64,000 bases of DNA from Apostichopus japonicus (GCF_037975245.1 NC_092583.1:6235264-6299263), one strand, 5' to 3'. Shown: positions 13,501 through 28,500, counted from the first letter of the stretch. Program-made: numbers and translations. Notes: generated by a model from the letters alone, not told the origin.

Positions 13501-16500
13501 TTAATGTAGATAGGAACTTAACTTCATCATGTCATCACTTATGGCACTCAATAACCTTCACAAAATTGTCCTAGGATACAGGACATGAAACTATCCACAT
13601 TTGGTTAAAAGTCAAAAGATGAAAAGATGTTGAAAGTCTTGTTTCATCTCAATGTGTCAAACTGTCAAAGCTATGCTGTATTAATGAAGAGCAGGAAGCA
13701 TCCAAACGCACAGGAAAGACTAGTCCTGAACATTCAATATGAAAAACATCACATTCAGAGATATAAAGCAAGTTTCAGTCAAATGACTTTGTATCACTGG
13801 CAGAAATGGCATTTTGTCTGCACTCACAGAGGCTGTGGATAATTTCGAAAATTTTCAATCACTCAAGCAAACCATTACTGTCTGACGATTTAACTTACTA
13901 TCAGCAAATATTCATCAAACAGCAGCACTTTCCTGATTTTGAATTTTCAGCCAGGGAAGTCATAACAACACAACATCTTATCATTGTTGAGCTAAAAGGA
14001 TGTGTGAAATTGTTCTTCACTCAAAATACTTCTCTAGAAGGATATGATTGAACACAGGATTATTTTCCAAATTATTCCTAATGGATTAAAATATGGAGAT
14101 TTGTGGTTTAAATTTGCTAACTTGTAGAATTCCTTATAATATAACATTTAACACATAGCTGGAGAAACCTACACATATTCATTAGATCATTATCTTGAAA
14201 ATTCAGACAGAAATTCTAAAAATAACAAGAACACTTACAAATTGATCTTGCAATACAAATTACTTAGAATAGATACATAACAATGGTTACAAGACTAAAA
14301 CTAGCTCTACCAGTTGTTATGTGCTTAAACAATCAATTCATTATTAAATATTCAAACAAACAAGGAGAAATTGTAATGTAATTCCTACCTTACAGTCCGT
14401 AAAGTATGACTTTACTATCACTCTTTAAAAGTGGTTAACAGAAATTGTCAAGTAATTCCTTAGGCCAAGAGCAAACACTCAATTAGCAGACATAGCGAAA
14501 TTGAAAGAACCAGTAAGAGCAACGCACAACTGTAGGCTGCTTGTAAATTAAATACGCATGACATTTAACATCAATCTTTGGCACTCAGTGTGAGGCCTAA
14601 ACAATGTAGAGTGAAGATGGAAGATGTAATTGCTTGTTGCTGCAACCATCATGATTTCATCTGATACATGGGACTGTCTTACACTGGCAATGAAGTTTGG
14701 TAACCCTGTCTGTAGTTTACCCTACTACAGGGGCCACATAATATATTGTTTTAGAAGTTATGACAACAAGAGCAACATGTCACTACTGATAGGATATTGG
14801 CAACTTAACAGCATCCTACAATCTGTGTATAATGTTAAGCAAGGTAATATCTATATAGCAAACTGTCAACATTCCAACAGTTTATGTACCAAGAAGCTAT
14901 AGTTACACTTCAAATAAATGAAGCATGTCCAAACAATTATCTGTTCCACAAACATGTAGTCCTAGTCATTCTCTCCAAAGGGTACTTCTAGCTCCAAATT
15001 GTTAAATAGATGTAAGCAGAACCCCAAACAATTATCAGTTCTACAAACATGTAGTCCTAGTCACTCTCTCCAAAGAGTGCTTCTAGCTCCAAATCCTTAA
15101 ATGGATGTAAACAGAACCCCAAACAATTATCAGTTCCACAAACATGTAACCCATTCTTCTTATTCTTTGTTCTTTAACCACTGTATATATAGTCATGGTT
15201 TATTTTATATAAATAAATAAATTAAATGTCAAAAAGTTTCTTGGATTCCCTTGCAATCCGTAATTTTCCTTTGTTGTTTTCTTTGTAATAAGACACAAGA
15301 GTAGTAGGCACTAATAGCAATGTTCCCATCACATTACTGATAGGACCAAGTGTTTTCCCCTGGCAAAGGTATGATACCAAACTAGGGTCAAATGTCAATG
15401 TGGTTCAAAACCAGTTCAGCCTGTCTTAATTTTTGCATATCACCCTGTAAGCTAATGTTGCTGAAGGTTTAAGGAAACCAAAACTTCTAATAAGCTCATA
15501 AACTATACGTTACAGCACTCTATATATGTAAACATTATGTGATCTCTTTTTGAGTTCATCTCCTATGTTATGTTTATTATTTTGGTGTATACATGGATTC
15601 TTCTTTATTATTATTTTTATATATATTTATATTTGCAACATACAATGTGTTGCAAACTGTAGATAAGTGAAAAAACTTCCAGCCTCCAACAGGTTTCGAA
15701 ACCGGGCCTCCTGGATTTGCAGACACTACTACCAACTAGGCTATAGACATTAGATGTGATGTCCAGAGGTTCCTCTATTGCTGAGTTCTGCTTCCATTTC
15801 AAATGAGAAACACCCATGAAGTAATCAATACGATTGAGAGATTGGCTCACCTTTACTTCAAGTTATTTAATACTAATCTGTGTCAACTTTCAGCATATAG
15901 AGTAGACTAAAACAATATAACTTTTAATCAGTGTAATGAATTTGGAATGCCAAAGACTTCTGTTGGTGTTATGAAGTCTTATTTCAAAACCTGTATGATT
16001 GGCCAATAGGCATATGTACAGTGTCTCTATGGAATATCTGGTCCACTTTGGTTGGATTTATAGGTCTACGTATAGAGATATAGAGTGATTCTATTACGTC
16101 ACAACCAGATACAGGTAAACCATTGGGAGCTTGTGGTAAGTTTGTCATTTTCTCTCAACCTATGAATCAGAAATGCTTTGCATGAAAATGAAGTGTTGCT
16201 TTTTACTTTTCAGGTTATTTATCATTAGTATGAAAGAAATTATTCTTTTAAATCATCTTACCGCACATAGAAGGAAGTCTAAAACTAATCTACATTTACA
16301 CCTGTATGTAAAAGTGTCTGACACAAATGTTTTGGAATCCTTGATTTTCAATTTTAGATACCATGTCTGATAAGGTATACTGAGCAAAGGTTTTCAGGCT
16401 GCTCATGACTACTTCTGCTAACAATGTCTGTGAATAGTTGAATCTATGGAATCCAGAAAGTAAAGCACAATTCAACCCAATTTTTTAAACTACAGTTTGT

Positions 16501-19500
16501 GTTGGGTTATCAATTACATGTAACATCATTTTGACCAAATCATGCAATATTGAGACATATTATTGATATGCCTCTACCTTAAAGAGATCAACATGGTTAT
16601 AAGCAGTTGGCTGCTGCCAAATTATGGAACTTTCCCATCAGCAAACCTGTGAAGGGTTTCTCTAATTTCCTTGTTTCTGGTTTTAGGTCAGTAGAATAAA
16701 GAATAATTATCAGGGATCTTAGATATGTTTTATGAGTATGGTGATTGTGGCAAGTAAAATCAAAGCAGCATTTTAATCAACTGGAACAGATGATCACATT
16801 CAACACTTTCATACATTCCTACAATTACCAGCTATAATAAATATTCTTAAAGGTATGTGAGAAGAAAGGATAAGCCACAGTGAATAGACACAAACTTAAC
16901 AAAGAAATGCTTCCCTAGCTGTGACTGTATGGCATCTCCTTGAAAGAATGGGTCAAGTTAAAGTAGCCATACTCTCACACAATAAGTGTTGTAATATGGT
17001 CACATAAATGTCAAGCCTTTAGTTAAGTCAGTTCCAGATAAATGTCTGAAGTCAAATCACTGGCTGCCAAGATCTCAGATAAAACACTGGGTTATCAGTC
17101 AAATCAAGTCTAGTCATCACTTCTAAGGAGTAAAAGACCGTTCTCACATCCTAACTCACCAAAATCTTGTACACAAACCTATCTAATTTAAGGAGAATCG
17201 TTGGAAATGTCATAATATTACATCCAGGAACATTTTACCTTTATTACACTACAAGTTTTTCAAAACCATATGCCAACTCACAAATAATTTATTAATAATC
17301 AATTCAATAACAGTGCTCTTCTCCTGACAACTGAACTCTTTCATGCATAATCATAATGAAATTATAATGATATGCACTAAGATGAGATTCAATGTCCACA
17401 AAGTCTATATTTGCATATCAACGTGTGTTGTAATCAGCAACACTGTGATACCATCTATTAAAAACACACCCATGGTTGTGGAGATATTAGCATTTAAAAC
17501 TTTTATATGTGGCCTAAGTAGTCCTGTCAAATCAAGAAATTACATAAATGAGAACATAATCAACAGGACACAATTTGAAACAATGATTAACAAACAAGTA
17601 TTTCTTCTTAGGAAATTCCTGTATAAGGCCTTGAACACTTATGGCACAACCCCTTATGCAACAATTTTATTGCAACACTACAGCATAGCATACGCTAAAA
17701 CTCAAGCTTTCCTTTAAATCATTGACCAGTTCCATGTGTTTGGTCAATGTCTGCACATTTGGATGTCAGATATACATCATCAAACTGTAACACAATTAAT
17801 GTAAGAATTATTCACTTTTGACCACTTTACTTAAAAATATTACAAATTCTATGTATTTCTGGAAAAAAAAAGTGATCATGCCTATTAGTATGGAAAAGGT
17901 GGCAAATGCTACAAAATGACACTTTTTCTTTCATCTGAAATGTAACTGTTCATGATACAAACCAAGGTCATGACTGCAATCCGTTTATGGAGAAATGGAA
18001 TCTAACATTAGGAGAAGCTCAGTTCTGAACACTTGTGAACTCATCTACTAAACAGTTAAAGTAGTATGACCACAAAATATGAAAATAAAACAAAGGAAAG
18101 TAAAAATTGTTTGACCTCCTGACATCGTTAGACATCATAGTTGTTCACAGTAAGGAGATCCTTCTCATATCTGAAACCATGTTACAACCAGAGAGTTTCT
18201 TAGCTTTGAAGAAAGTTTTTCATGACAAGCATCTCTATCACATCAGTTATGTAGATCATGCTTGGGTTTCTTCTCAGGACAGTGACTGTTGATTTATATC
18301 TCAACAGACAAACTCTTGAAGAAAGGGAACAATTATCAGTGTAGGTTCCAAAAGCTTCATTCTTACAAAGCACACTATGGATGAGTGGATTTGCCTTGTG
18401 TGTCATATCAGAATTGATTTTGGTCAACTATGCACCTTATCAGTTGGGATATCAAATATCCAGTGAGGGCATCTTTCATCTTACATCTACAAGTGTTTAT
18501 TTAAACATGTATTTTATGCTATCAGTGAAAAAAGCACAGAGCCAAAGGCATTACAGTTTTGTGCCTCTAACTCTATTATACTTTAAGCCAGTGTTTAACA
18601 TGCTGTGTTTTTTACTTTAACACAATGTCACTTAAGGTTTTAACTTCAAGGTAATGTTTGGACTTATTGAAAAAAGTTTGTCGTCATACCAATTAACTTC
18701 AACTTCATCTTATCAATCCAGGTGTGCAATACTAAGACTTCTAGATCAATTCTGCTTAAGTAATAACCCTTATATAGTTACGTTTAACTGCCTTGTTTTA
18801 TTTTAATTGAATCATATACTTCCAAAACAGAGCATATTCAAGTTGAGAAATTGCAAACATGAATTCAATGAAGCCCAACCTTCTCCAAACAATGTAGTGA
18901 AGAAAAAAAACCTGAAGTTACAGTAGCTTACCTGAGCAATAGTCACAAATTCTTCATGTTTCTGTTGCAATGCCCTGGCTTTATGAAGCGATTTCCCAAT
19001 TCCTGTGTGTTTGTTTAAAAATTCCTCCCCATGCTTCTCCAGCCAGACAAGGACCTATAAACAAAGAGTGGACCCATAAGTGATCTGATGATGCTTTCAG
19101 CTTGTGTCAAATTAACTACAATAGTACTCAAGAGCGAGACAGAAATAAATGTACATCAGTTACCTTTTTAGCATCCTGTTGGAAGACACACAGCTGCATG
19201 CCATGACTGGAGACTTGCCAGTTCTGTTTCCAGAGCTGCTGGAGGTGGCGATGTCTCTGCAGAATCTCATGGATAAGGTCCAGAATATGACCGGCTGAGG
19301 TAGAATAATCAGTTTGAGCAATCACCGAGTTAAATGATTCTGGACTAACAGGCTGCTGAAGAGCAGCTAGGAGTGTCTTGCCATCTCCACAAGCCTGCAG
19401 AAATGGAAATGATCTGTGGTCAATAACTGGAAGACTCAGAAACACTACCAGAAGTAGCAAGCAAGTTGTCTGCATGCAACTTGTATTTCATATATATGTC

Positions 19501-22500
19501 AGGCTCATAGGCATCCACAGCAAAAACACACTTCTGTTTCAATAAAAGTTTAACTGTCCAAATAATTGACTGGTTAACCAGTTCACAATAAAGAGAATTA
19601 ACCAGTTATCCCCTAAAATGTGGACAGGTTTTGTCAGGTGTCTGAAGGGGGGGGTGGGGGAAGTAATATAAATGGGCAGAGAGTTTGAATTTTTTTACTG
19701 TTGACACCCGCATATGGCACTCTTGGGACAATTTGCTTGATTATTGCAGCTGTATACATGCAGGAAGTATTTCCAATTGTGTACACTGTTATTGAGTGGG
19801 ATTACAGGGGTGCGGCAAAGTCCCAGATTGTGTACAGTTATTGACTGGGAATACAGGGGTATGGCAAAGTCCCCAGAAGCTACAGCATCTTCTGGTAGTT
19901 CTTGGCTTCTGCTGGTAATTTTGAAACATCTACATACATGTCAGCAGGAGGAATCACTCCTCTGTTTTACCCTGTGAAATATATCTCAGAGTCATATCGT
20001 GGGGTCCAACGGGAGGAGGGGGGTGGTGGATGCCGCAGCATTTCTGGGGATTCTTTCTCCCTTCTAGCAAGTTTAAAGCACAAAAATATGTTACAGAGAG
20101 GTATAAAATTTCTCAAGAATATTATATAATTCCTGGTGGGGGTCCTGGGGACTTCAGCTACGACACATTCACTTTTCATACATTCATATTTTCTCTGATA
20201 GTGATTCAGTACAGCAAAAAAACACACTGGAATATATTAGACCCCTCTATGGGTTCTAGGGGGCAGGAAGCAGTAACATTTTGAGATAATTCTCTACCCT
20301 CCTCACTTGCCCCTCCCTGCAGATGCCTTTGGTCAGGCTTTTTCATATTTCAGTACTGTCTTTGCTTGTGCTATACCACTGTCATTCAACTTGACAAAAT
20401 AATTCTCAAAATAATTGGAATTTGAATCCAGCCAATTGATAGGGAAGACCAACACTAAATGAAAATTGTCAATTAAATTTTAATCGGTTAACACTTATAA
20501 TGACACTGCTTGTCAGTCTTAAATATGGAAAGAAATGAGAATAGTAAGAACCTCAGCATAACAAGTTGTGAAGTCATCTCTTATTTTATGCTGTTGATGG
20601 AGCCTAGTCTGCAGCTCTACTATCTGTTCAGGTAACTCACTCCCACCCATTGCTATGCACTGGTCCTCCCAGTCATATACACGTGTAAGATACTGTAATG
20701 AAAAACAAGATACAGAATAGGTCAGTTACAATAGATGAATCAATACCACAATAATAATAAAGTGTTAATTGCAATCTTTACTAATTCATACTTTTCTGGT
20801 AGTTTCAAGTCACAGCTTTAAGTTGTTATGCTTGTCCAATGCTAGTGCATTATCTCTGATGAACTTTCAAGTTCAACAAATAAAAAAATTCAACAGTGTT
20901 AAATATTCAGATTAAATGTGAGGACAAAACAGTCATCAAAAGTTTTGTATTAAATTCCTGTTTTACTATTTATCCGCTAATTATCCTTTTTATTATGTAA
21001 ATCATAATTTTGCATGGTCTTACTGTAATCATACTGAGAACAAAATATCACAGAACTGCATTTGTCTAGGTTGGACAACTTCATTGAAAGTCAAAGTAGG
21101 TAGTGGGTTAACTCTATGCTGTGTTATTTTGGTTAAGAAACAATGAAAAGCTGGAAAGGTCATTGCAATTCATTGCTTATCCTACATAACAACAAAACCC
21201 ATTCATCTAAACCAAGAGCACATCTCATATTAAGAATTATGCTTCTGACGACCTCTACTGATCCCCCTGGTTTGCCATTGACACACAGCCAAAATCCATG
21301 CAAGCTATTTGTAAGTCAAAGTAGTTAGTTACCTAAATCCCACCTACAAGAACTAAAAGTACTAGAAGTTTTAACAATCTATCTAATTGTATGATATGCA
21401 TCGTTATAGAACCAATGACCATAGTTACTTCCTTCATAGATCTTTGCTAATTGTATACATATTGCTTTTGTGTGCATCAATCTTTGATATAGCATAGCCT
21501 GCATACCACAGGGTTGTGACCTTGCCCTCCTAATACAACATTAATAGAGAGTGCACTAGTTATAGCATGAAAATGATGACCTACTATTTCAGCCTTCTCA
21601 TGGAACATTACTGACATTGCCAGGAGGTTGCTCCGCTCATCCATCGCAAGAGCAAATCCCTGCCATTCTTGATTCAGTTGATGTGACAAACGATCAATAT
21701 CCTCAGATGCAAAGTGACCGCTCTTTAGTAAGCTGTTAGCTGCATCCAGAATCAGATGGATATGTTCATACATGCTCTATAATGGAGAGAAATAAAAAAG
21801 ACAAAAATATGTAGAAATATAAAATGTTTATGCAGAAGAAAATATATATTTGATTTCAATGTACACTGTTTAAATGCAGAAATAACAAGAGGGCAATCCA
21901 TGGGATTGCATATCTCATTGCAAGCAAACACTGATTTTAAATGAACATTCCTATTTTTTATTCCAGGGGTTCACCCTGGGTACCTTCCACCAAGTTTGAA
22001 GAAAATCAGAACAGCCATTAAGGATGACTGTTTGACATAAAATTGCGCTAAGAATATATGTTTGACCTTTAACCATGTGACCCCTGACCTCGCGTGCCAT
22101 GACAACCATATAGTTTGCTACCACTTGACATTTCCATTATACCTGTGATGGTTCCATGTCCATTCAATGTTTTGCCTTTGAGTTATACCAATGATTTAAT
22201 TTTCACTCCATTTTACCTTTGACCTCTGACCTTTCATTCCAGGGTCTGTATGACACAAGGGTTCACAGCCGTTTATGATGAGTTTTTGAAAAAAAATTGG
22301 ATAAACACACACAAATGACACAAACATAATGACACATTTTGACCCCTCCCTCCGGGATTGAGTTCCAGTCACCCTGGGGTATCCCACCATGGGTGACCCA
22401 CTGTTAGTAGCTACTCAGAAAAATTAACCATTACCATGGCAACTGTTTCTATGGCAACTGACATAGCTGTATATGTCCCAACTGGCAAAGGAACTACAAT

Positions 22501-25500
22501 ATCTCATCCTCCCTATGGGAGCGATGAGATAACAATTGCATAGCCAGTTTCTAAAGTGTGACATTTGAAGCAGCTATTTGTGTCATTTTTTATCAATTTT
22601 ATTGGTTGTGTTTGTTACTAATATCATTTAACAATGCAGTCAATCAAACTAACTAGTCCAGTTTTATTTAGAAAATTTACTAAAATCTAACCTTTTGGTT
22701 TTATATTTCTCCTTTGCTGTTTTGAGACATTAAACATGTCAGGGTAGCAAAACTTTGGAATGGAACTATCCATTATTCACTGCTGAATGTTCAATTGATG
22801 GAAAACCCCGGAAGGTGTCTTGGTGGGACTACATGCAATCTTATTTTGTGTAATCTTATCTTGGTAATAAAAGCACAAATCTGCTCTTAGATCTATGTAC
22901 TGCTATCTTATACATAGATGGTGAAGAGTACGCATTTCACTACCATCAAACTCAAAGAAGCAGATTAAATTGAAGATTAGTATGCTTCCCACAATATGAA
23001 CACCAGAACAAGCATTGCACATCTGTCAATCTCACTAGTTTGTATGTCATTTACAATTCAGTACCCTTGGAGATCCATCACTTAACAGTTCAACCTTAAG
23101 TCATTCTCAAGTGGTATGTTTGTTCCTTGTGGGGCAGTGCTACAAAACTTCAGAAAATCAACCAAGTTTCTTTGATAAATGCCAAGTATTCACCATTGAT
23201 TGAGCAACAAACTGGTTATGTTCATCCTGTAATTCTACGGCTACTTGTCGATTACTGCCTAGATTGGTGTGATTCAATAGGAAAAGCTCCCTTTGATGAT
23301 CCAGCCATTCGAACATCTGCATAGAGAGAATAAAGATAAATTATGCATGATAAATGTGTTTGTTCCAAGTCATTCATATCACCTGCACAACTGCAAGAAG
23401 CACCAGAAATGTATCATAAGTGAATACAGACATCTACACTGATATCATATCATGAGAAACAGTCACTCAAAATGTTGCCTTCCCAATTTAGCTTCCCATA
23501 GATGTATGGCTAGTATTTTCTGCCACATCCTGCAATCTTTAGTATTTGTTTGAGTCAAACTACATCATTGTGGCACAAAAGCATTGCTTCTAATACACAT
23601 CAGGGCCTTTTGTAAAGAAATTTCCCTACTTGTCCATCAGATGACGATATAATACAATCAGGTTGTCCAAATGGAAGATTTGCTCTTCCAAAAAAGACCT
23701 CATTATAGTCTCATCATATGACCAGTGTACCGTCAGACAGTACACCTATATTTGTTCTTAACTTTCAACACATCATAACTAAGTGAAGGTGAAATTTGGT
23801 TGTCTCAGACGACTGGACAACACTACACAATTTGACCTGCACATGTAGACAGCATTTCGCCCTGTTTTGCACACCCATTTAGCTCTTTTAACCCTTATTC
23901 ATGGCATGTTGGTGGATGAACACCGGCTTATACCATGCCTTCTCTTTTCGATTAGTTTTCAGAGTGTCACGAGGCAGGCTTGTAATTGTCACACCCATTC
24001 CTGCTCCAAGAACTGCTACTTAATATCCACATTTGATGAACGAAAGTGTACCTCAGCATCTGACCACCTTCTCAAATACTACTGGAGGTGAAGGCACCCC
24101 ATTCTTTATCACTGCAGTGCAGCCATGGTGAAGGAAGTGGTTTCCAAACCATTGACAGAACAGAACCAAGCCCCATATCCCAATTCATAAACCAGAAATA
24201 CCAAATCCACCAAAGAGCCAAAGAAACAACTGTCTTCATTGGTTATTACAGTACATACACTCACATCAACAGTTCTTATTGGTTATTAAACGTACACAAC
24301 ATCAGCAGTTCTTATACGTTATTACATGTATACTACACATACTACATCTTATCACAGTAGAGCCTATGGTGACAAAGAGTACTTGTATAGTGTAGTTAAT
24401 AGTAATCTTTTGTAACAATGCTTACCTTCTTTGTGTCCTGTTCATACAATCGTAGCTGCAAGCACTGCTCCAACGTTGCACTCTTCCTCTGCCAGAGTTT
24501 CAGCAGTCTTTGTTTGCTGCCACCAATACTATCTAATAAATGAAGTATGTGTGGCCCTGCATTTTGGAAGTCAGCATTTATCATTGTACTAGAGTTACTG
24601 GCTATGCTACCCCCTCTGCTGGAGTAACCACTATCAAGGGTACTAGCATCTCCACATATCCTGCAAATGGGGAATAAAGAACACACTTAGCAATTGCCTA
24701 AGGATAAAATTGGAAAGTTTGAATGCAGTTCAAAGGTTATATCAAATAAAGGTGCAGGACGTGTTATGCAAGTCAAAGACATTGTACATGTATTCATCTA
24801 GTATCAAACAACACAATTGTGTCATCTCAATACAGAATAACATAAATAGTTTACAAATGGCACCCTGAGGTTTGGAAAGTTGGAAAAACATATTATTCCC
24901 TAACGTCACGACGCACAGACAGTGAACTTGAACATGTTCAAATAATACAGATTCAACTGCATATTAAATAATGTTCTCTTTACCATTAAACTGTTGGTAC
25001 ATCAGTTTAAACTTAGAAACAACATCATATATCTTTACATATGACTGCCAATGAATACTTTTCTGTTCTGTCAGGTTAAGTACCAATGATATCACAGTAG
25101 GCTAACCACTAGATACAAACTTTATAAATTAGGTAAATTAATATCAGGCTCTGGACATCTCACCTGGATAGCATTTGCTGGCCTTCTTTTTGTATTTCTT
25201 CAAGAGGCAGTCTAGCTATTTCTTTCTTGGCAACATTATGTTCTTCTATTGCAGTTTTTGCTTCGCCAATACCTGACGGATATTCGATTCTTTTCATCTC
25301 TTGCTGCAAATGATCTTCATGCTGCATTAGATTCCCAGCAATGTTGAAAAAGTCCTCCAGGGCCTAGAAAAGATTATAACCATAGAACATTGGCACTGTG
25401 AGTTATTACAGCCATTTTGTATGTATTTGGATTATAATTGAGTTTGAACTTCTGGGCTAGAAAAAAAAGGCTGTATCATGTGCAGCACTGTTATTAAAGC

Positions 25501-28500
25501 CAACTACTGTTTTGTTCAAATTACACATGTAACAAAAAACGATGTAAGTTCAAGGTCACCCTGATCCTGAGCTGCATTTACATTACTAAATTATAATAAA
25601 GTGTGGTGTCTGCCCTTGATCATAGTCTATCACCGGGACCAATCTGTCTGATCCATATTTACACTGCAGATCAGACCCAGAGTGTGCTTTCAAAACAGTG
25701 CTCATTCTCAAGTATAGATAGACAGGTCTTTTGAATAAAACACAACAGATTACAAGCTAATATTCCTAACATGCTGGTTACAAATACACCTGCGATGGTT
25801 GAAGTATACATTTTACTTCCAACAGATAACTCTGTAACTACAAGGTATAGCAATATTTACCCAACTCTGAAATTGATATCTGAATCAAACATGTGAGGTA
25901 ATGATCAATAACAACCATGTCCACTTTGAAATTCATATTAACTCAACAAGTCATCAAATTATTCAATGTTTCACTATTTCACTTCTGCAAATGAGGAAAC
26001 TCTAGAGCAACTATAATTTTTTTTCTTTTTTTTTCCCCATCCTTCCAAACGGACTCTAGAACAAACACAGCATAGTCGGTTTCTGTTGTAATGTACTCCC
26101 TTTGTAACTATCTTTTATAGTAATGCTATCATGCTTCAGATGATAAATACAGCAAACAGGCTTTGTTTGTTCCATGGGCTGTCAGTAAATCAACACCAAA
26201 GAAATGTTATCAAAGGTTAGTTTGAGGTTATTAGAACATGGAAGATAAACTCCTTACTCTAACTAGGCAGGCCAGTACATTGAAGTTCAGTCATAATGCT
26301 ATAGGTGTGCAGCTAGCTTAAGCTCTGTTAGTTTGTTTGTATTGTGTAAGGTTGCCGATGGGTTTATGGTTTATGAGTTTATGGGTTTATGGATGGGTTT
26401 ATTACTTACTAAAAAATAACAAGGTACTAAGAAATTTCATGGGACTAAGAATGGTTTTGGTAGCAGTTCAATCATTTTCATTCTAGAACTATTTGTCTAT
26501 AGTGCTCATTAATACAGTGACTTTTACGGGAAAAAACACTTAATAGAATAGTTGACCTTATTGCATAACAGTTTATCATTCCTTGAACGAAACCATAGTA
26601 CATGTACAGAAGTAACCATCATAGCGTAGTTTAGCACACGTAAGTAGGGAAAATGTGATAAAAAATAACCACTTAATAAAGTAGTCAAGTTAATAGGGTA
26701 TCTGTTCAAGTGAATGAATACATCCATACAGAGCGTGTGTTATGATACATGAAGCATGTGAACTTTAATGGTTAGAAGGTGCAAAATCTAAAATTCCTAC
26801 AATCAAAGTTGAGGGCTACAATTAATCAGGGAGCTGCCATTTAGGCAGTTTTGCTTTGCTCTTATAGATGTCACAGGTTGCATTGCTAACCAACCTTGAT
26901 GGAATAATCACAACCCATAGTTTATGTGACAACAAACCTGTCGTTCCGCTGCGTACACAGTTTCCAAGGTTGTTAAACACAGGAAGTATTTGGATCAAAG
27001 ATTGAATGAATGTTTGATCCACACTTTCTGTCATCCCACCTATATTATTGGAATTTTGTATGTTAAGTTACCAAAATCTTATATTTTTCCCTTCAGAGAA
27101 TTCAAAACGCTGCTGCTCTCCTCATTACACTCCGATCCTGCGTTCACTGCATTGGTTTTCCCTCCCACAGCATATCAAATTCAAGATTCTCCTTTTAACT
27201 TATAAAGTGAAAACCAGCTCGCCCCAAGTTATATCACCGATCTTCTCTCTCCAATGCAACAGACCACCTCTGTATCGTTTTGCTCTTCATTCCATATACA
27301 CCTGCAGTTTGCCCCTGGTCCTCAAACAAGGACTTGCTATGGCGATCGTGCATATTCTGCTGCTGTACCTGCCCTTTGGAATGAACTCCAGATCCGTGTG
27401 CGTGACTCCCCCACACTTGAAATTTTTAAAAATCAGCTTAAAACGTTTCTTTTCTTCTTCTTAGAGTTTGTTTGCATTTTTCTATTGTCCTTTGTTAAGG
27501 GCTTAGAAACTTTTGTATTGAGTGCTACATAAATGTTATTTATTATTATTAATATTATTATTAGCCAGAATTAGTGCAGATGCTTTATCAGTTGAGCCCT
27601 AATATAAGCTGTTTTGCAATAGGCCAAACTTGAATGCTCATCAAGACAGATAGGAAGAACACTTAATCTTAAAATCTTAAAAGTAATAAGCAAAGTAAAA
27701 AACAACAGCCCATTGGAATGTGTACGTCTTTTATGATACTGTTAATGTAATTAATTTAAGCATAGCCTTCACCTGATTCCTGTATTGTAAGTCCATCATA
27801 GGGTAGAATGACTGCACAAAAATATCCTGTTCTTCCATTTGTGTGGTGTTGAAAACTATGTGTTCCTTTTAAAGCTACGTAACATTGCATGTAAGATTTA
27901 AGTGTGACAAATTCAACTTGTCAGAGACTTGTTGGGGAAATGAATGGGTCTAGAATTCTTTAGGATATTCATGCCCTTAAACTAAGGGAACACTTGTGCT
28001 AGAAGTAATTAGAAGTCATATTATTATAACACATCTATCATTCAATGGTACTTTTATTTCACCACTGCTTCACGAAGTCAACCGTTACTCACCCCTCATC
28101 AATGCAGAATGCACTGGCCGTGATTATACTATGCGATACTAGTACTACAACTAACAGTGCCCTACCAGTCTTGTTTGATATACTCAGTGCCCTAATAGTG
28201 TTGTTTGATATACTCAGTGCCCTACCAGTCTTGTTTGATATATACTCAGGGAGTGGAAGACAAAACTCCCTGGGGATAGTTTGCTACAGCCTTGTAGATG
28301 TGACTTAATTACAAGTTAACACTTTGTTTCCATGTTTATGGAGTAAAAGACATTATTATTTTGCCAATTGTCATGTTAGATAGTAATGTAGTTAATTTAG
28401 GATGTTATCTTTAGATTAATCACTCATTCACTCACTTATAGGTGCTGTCATCAAACCAACAGTAAAACATAAAACAATGTCACTGCTTCATGTCTTGCAA

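Larger units (their letters stand above)
7588..18931. other. Trio intron 13 (11.3 kb)
   Basis: The longest intron in the window. It contains a TGACCT-rich degenerate repeat (8,000-8,520), a C-run near 11,690, the 67-bp array (12,566-13,436), a 95-bp duplication (14,929-15,147) and a tRNA-related SINE (about 15,685-15,775). The stretches 8,600-12,500 and 15,900-18,900 show only short unrecognised frames. Confidence 0.8.

Noticed and set aside
15685-15775. Functional tRNA gene
   Set aside because: A- and B-box words present, but no acceptor stem or consistent cloverleaf could be traced.
17343-17717. 124-codon plus-strand frame in Trio intron 13
   Set aside because: No recognisable motif, AT-driven composition and no neighbouring exon; treated as chance.
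19128-19475. Secreted protein with N-terminal LLLLVVFLSLPV segment
   Set aside because: The hydrophobic start is intron read-through upstream of the Trio exon 12 acceptor at 19,394.
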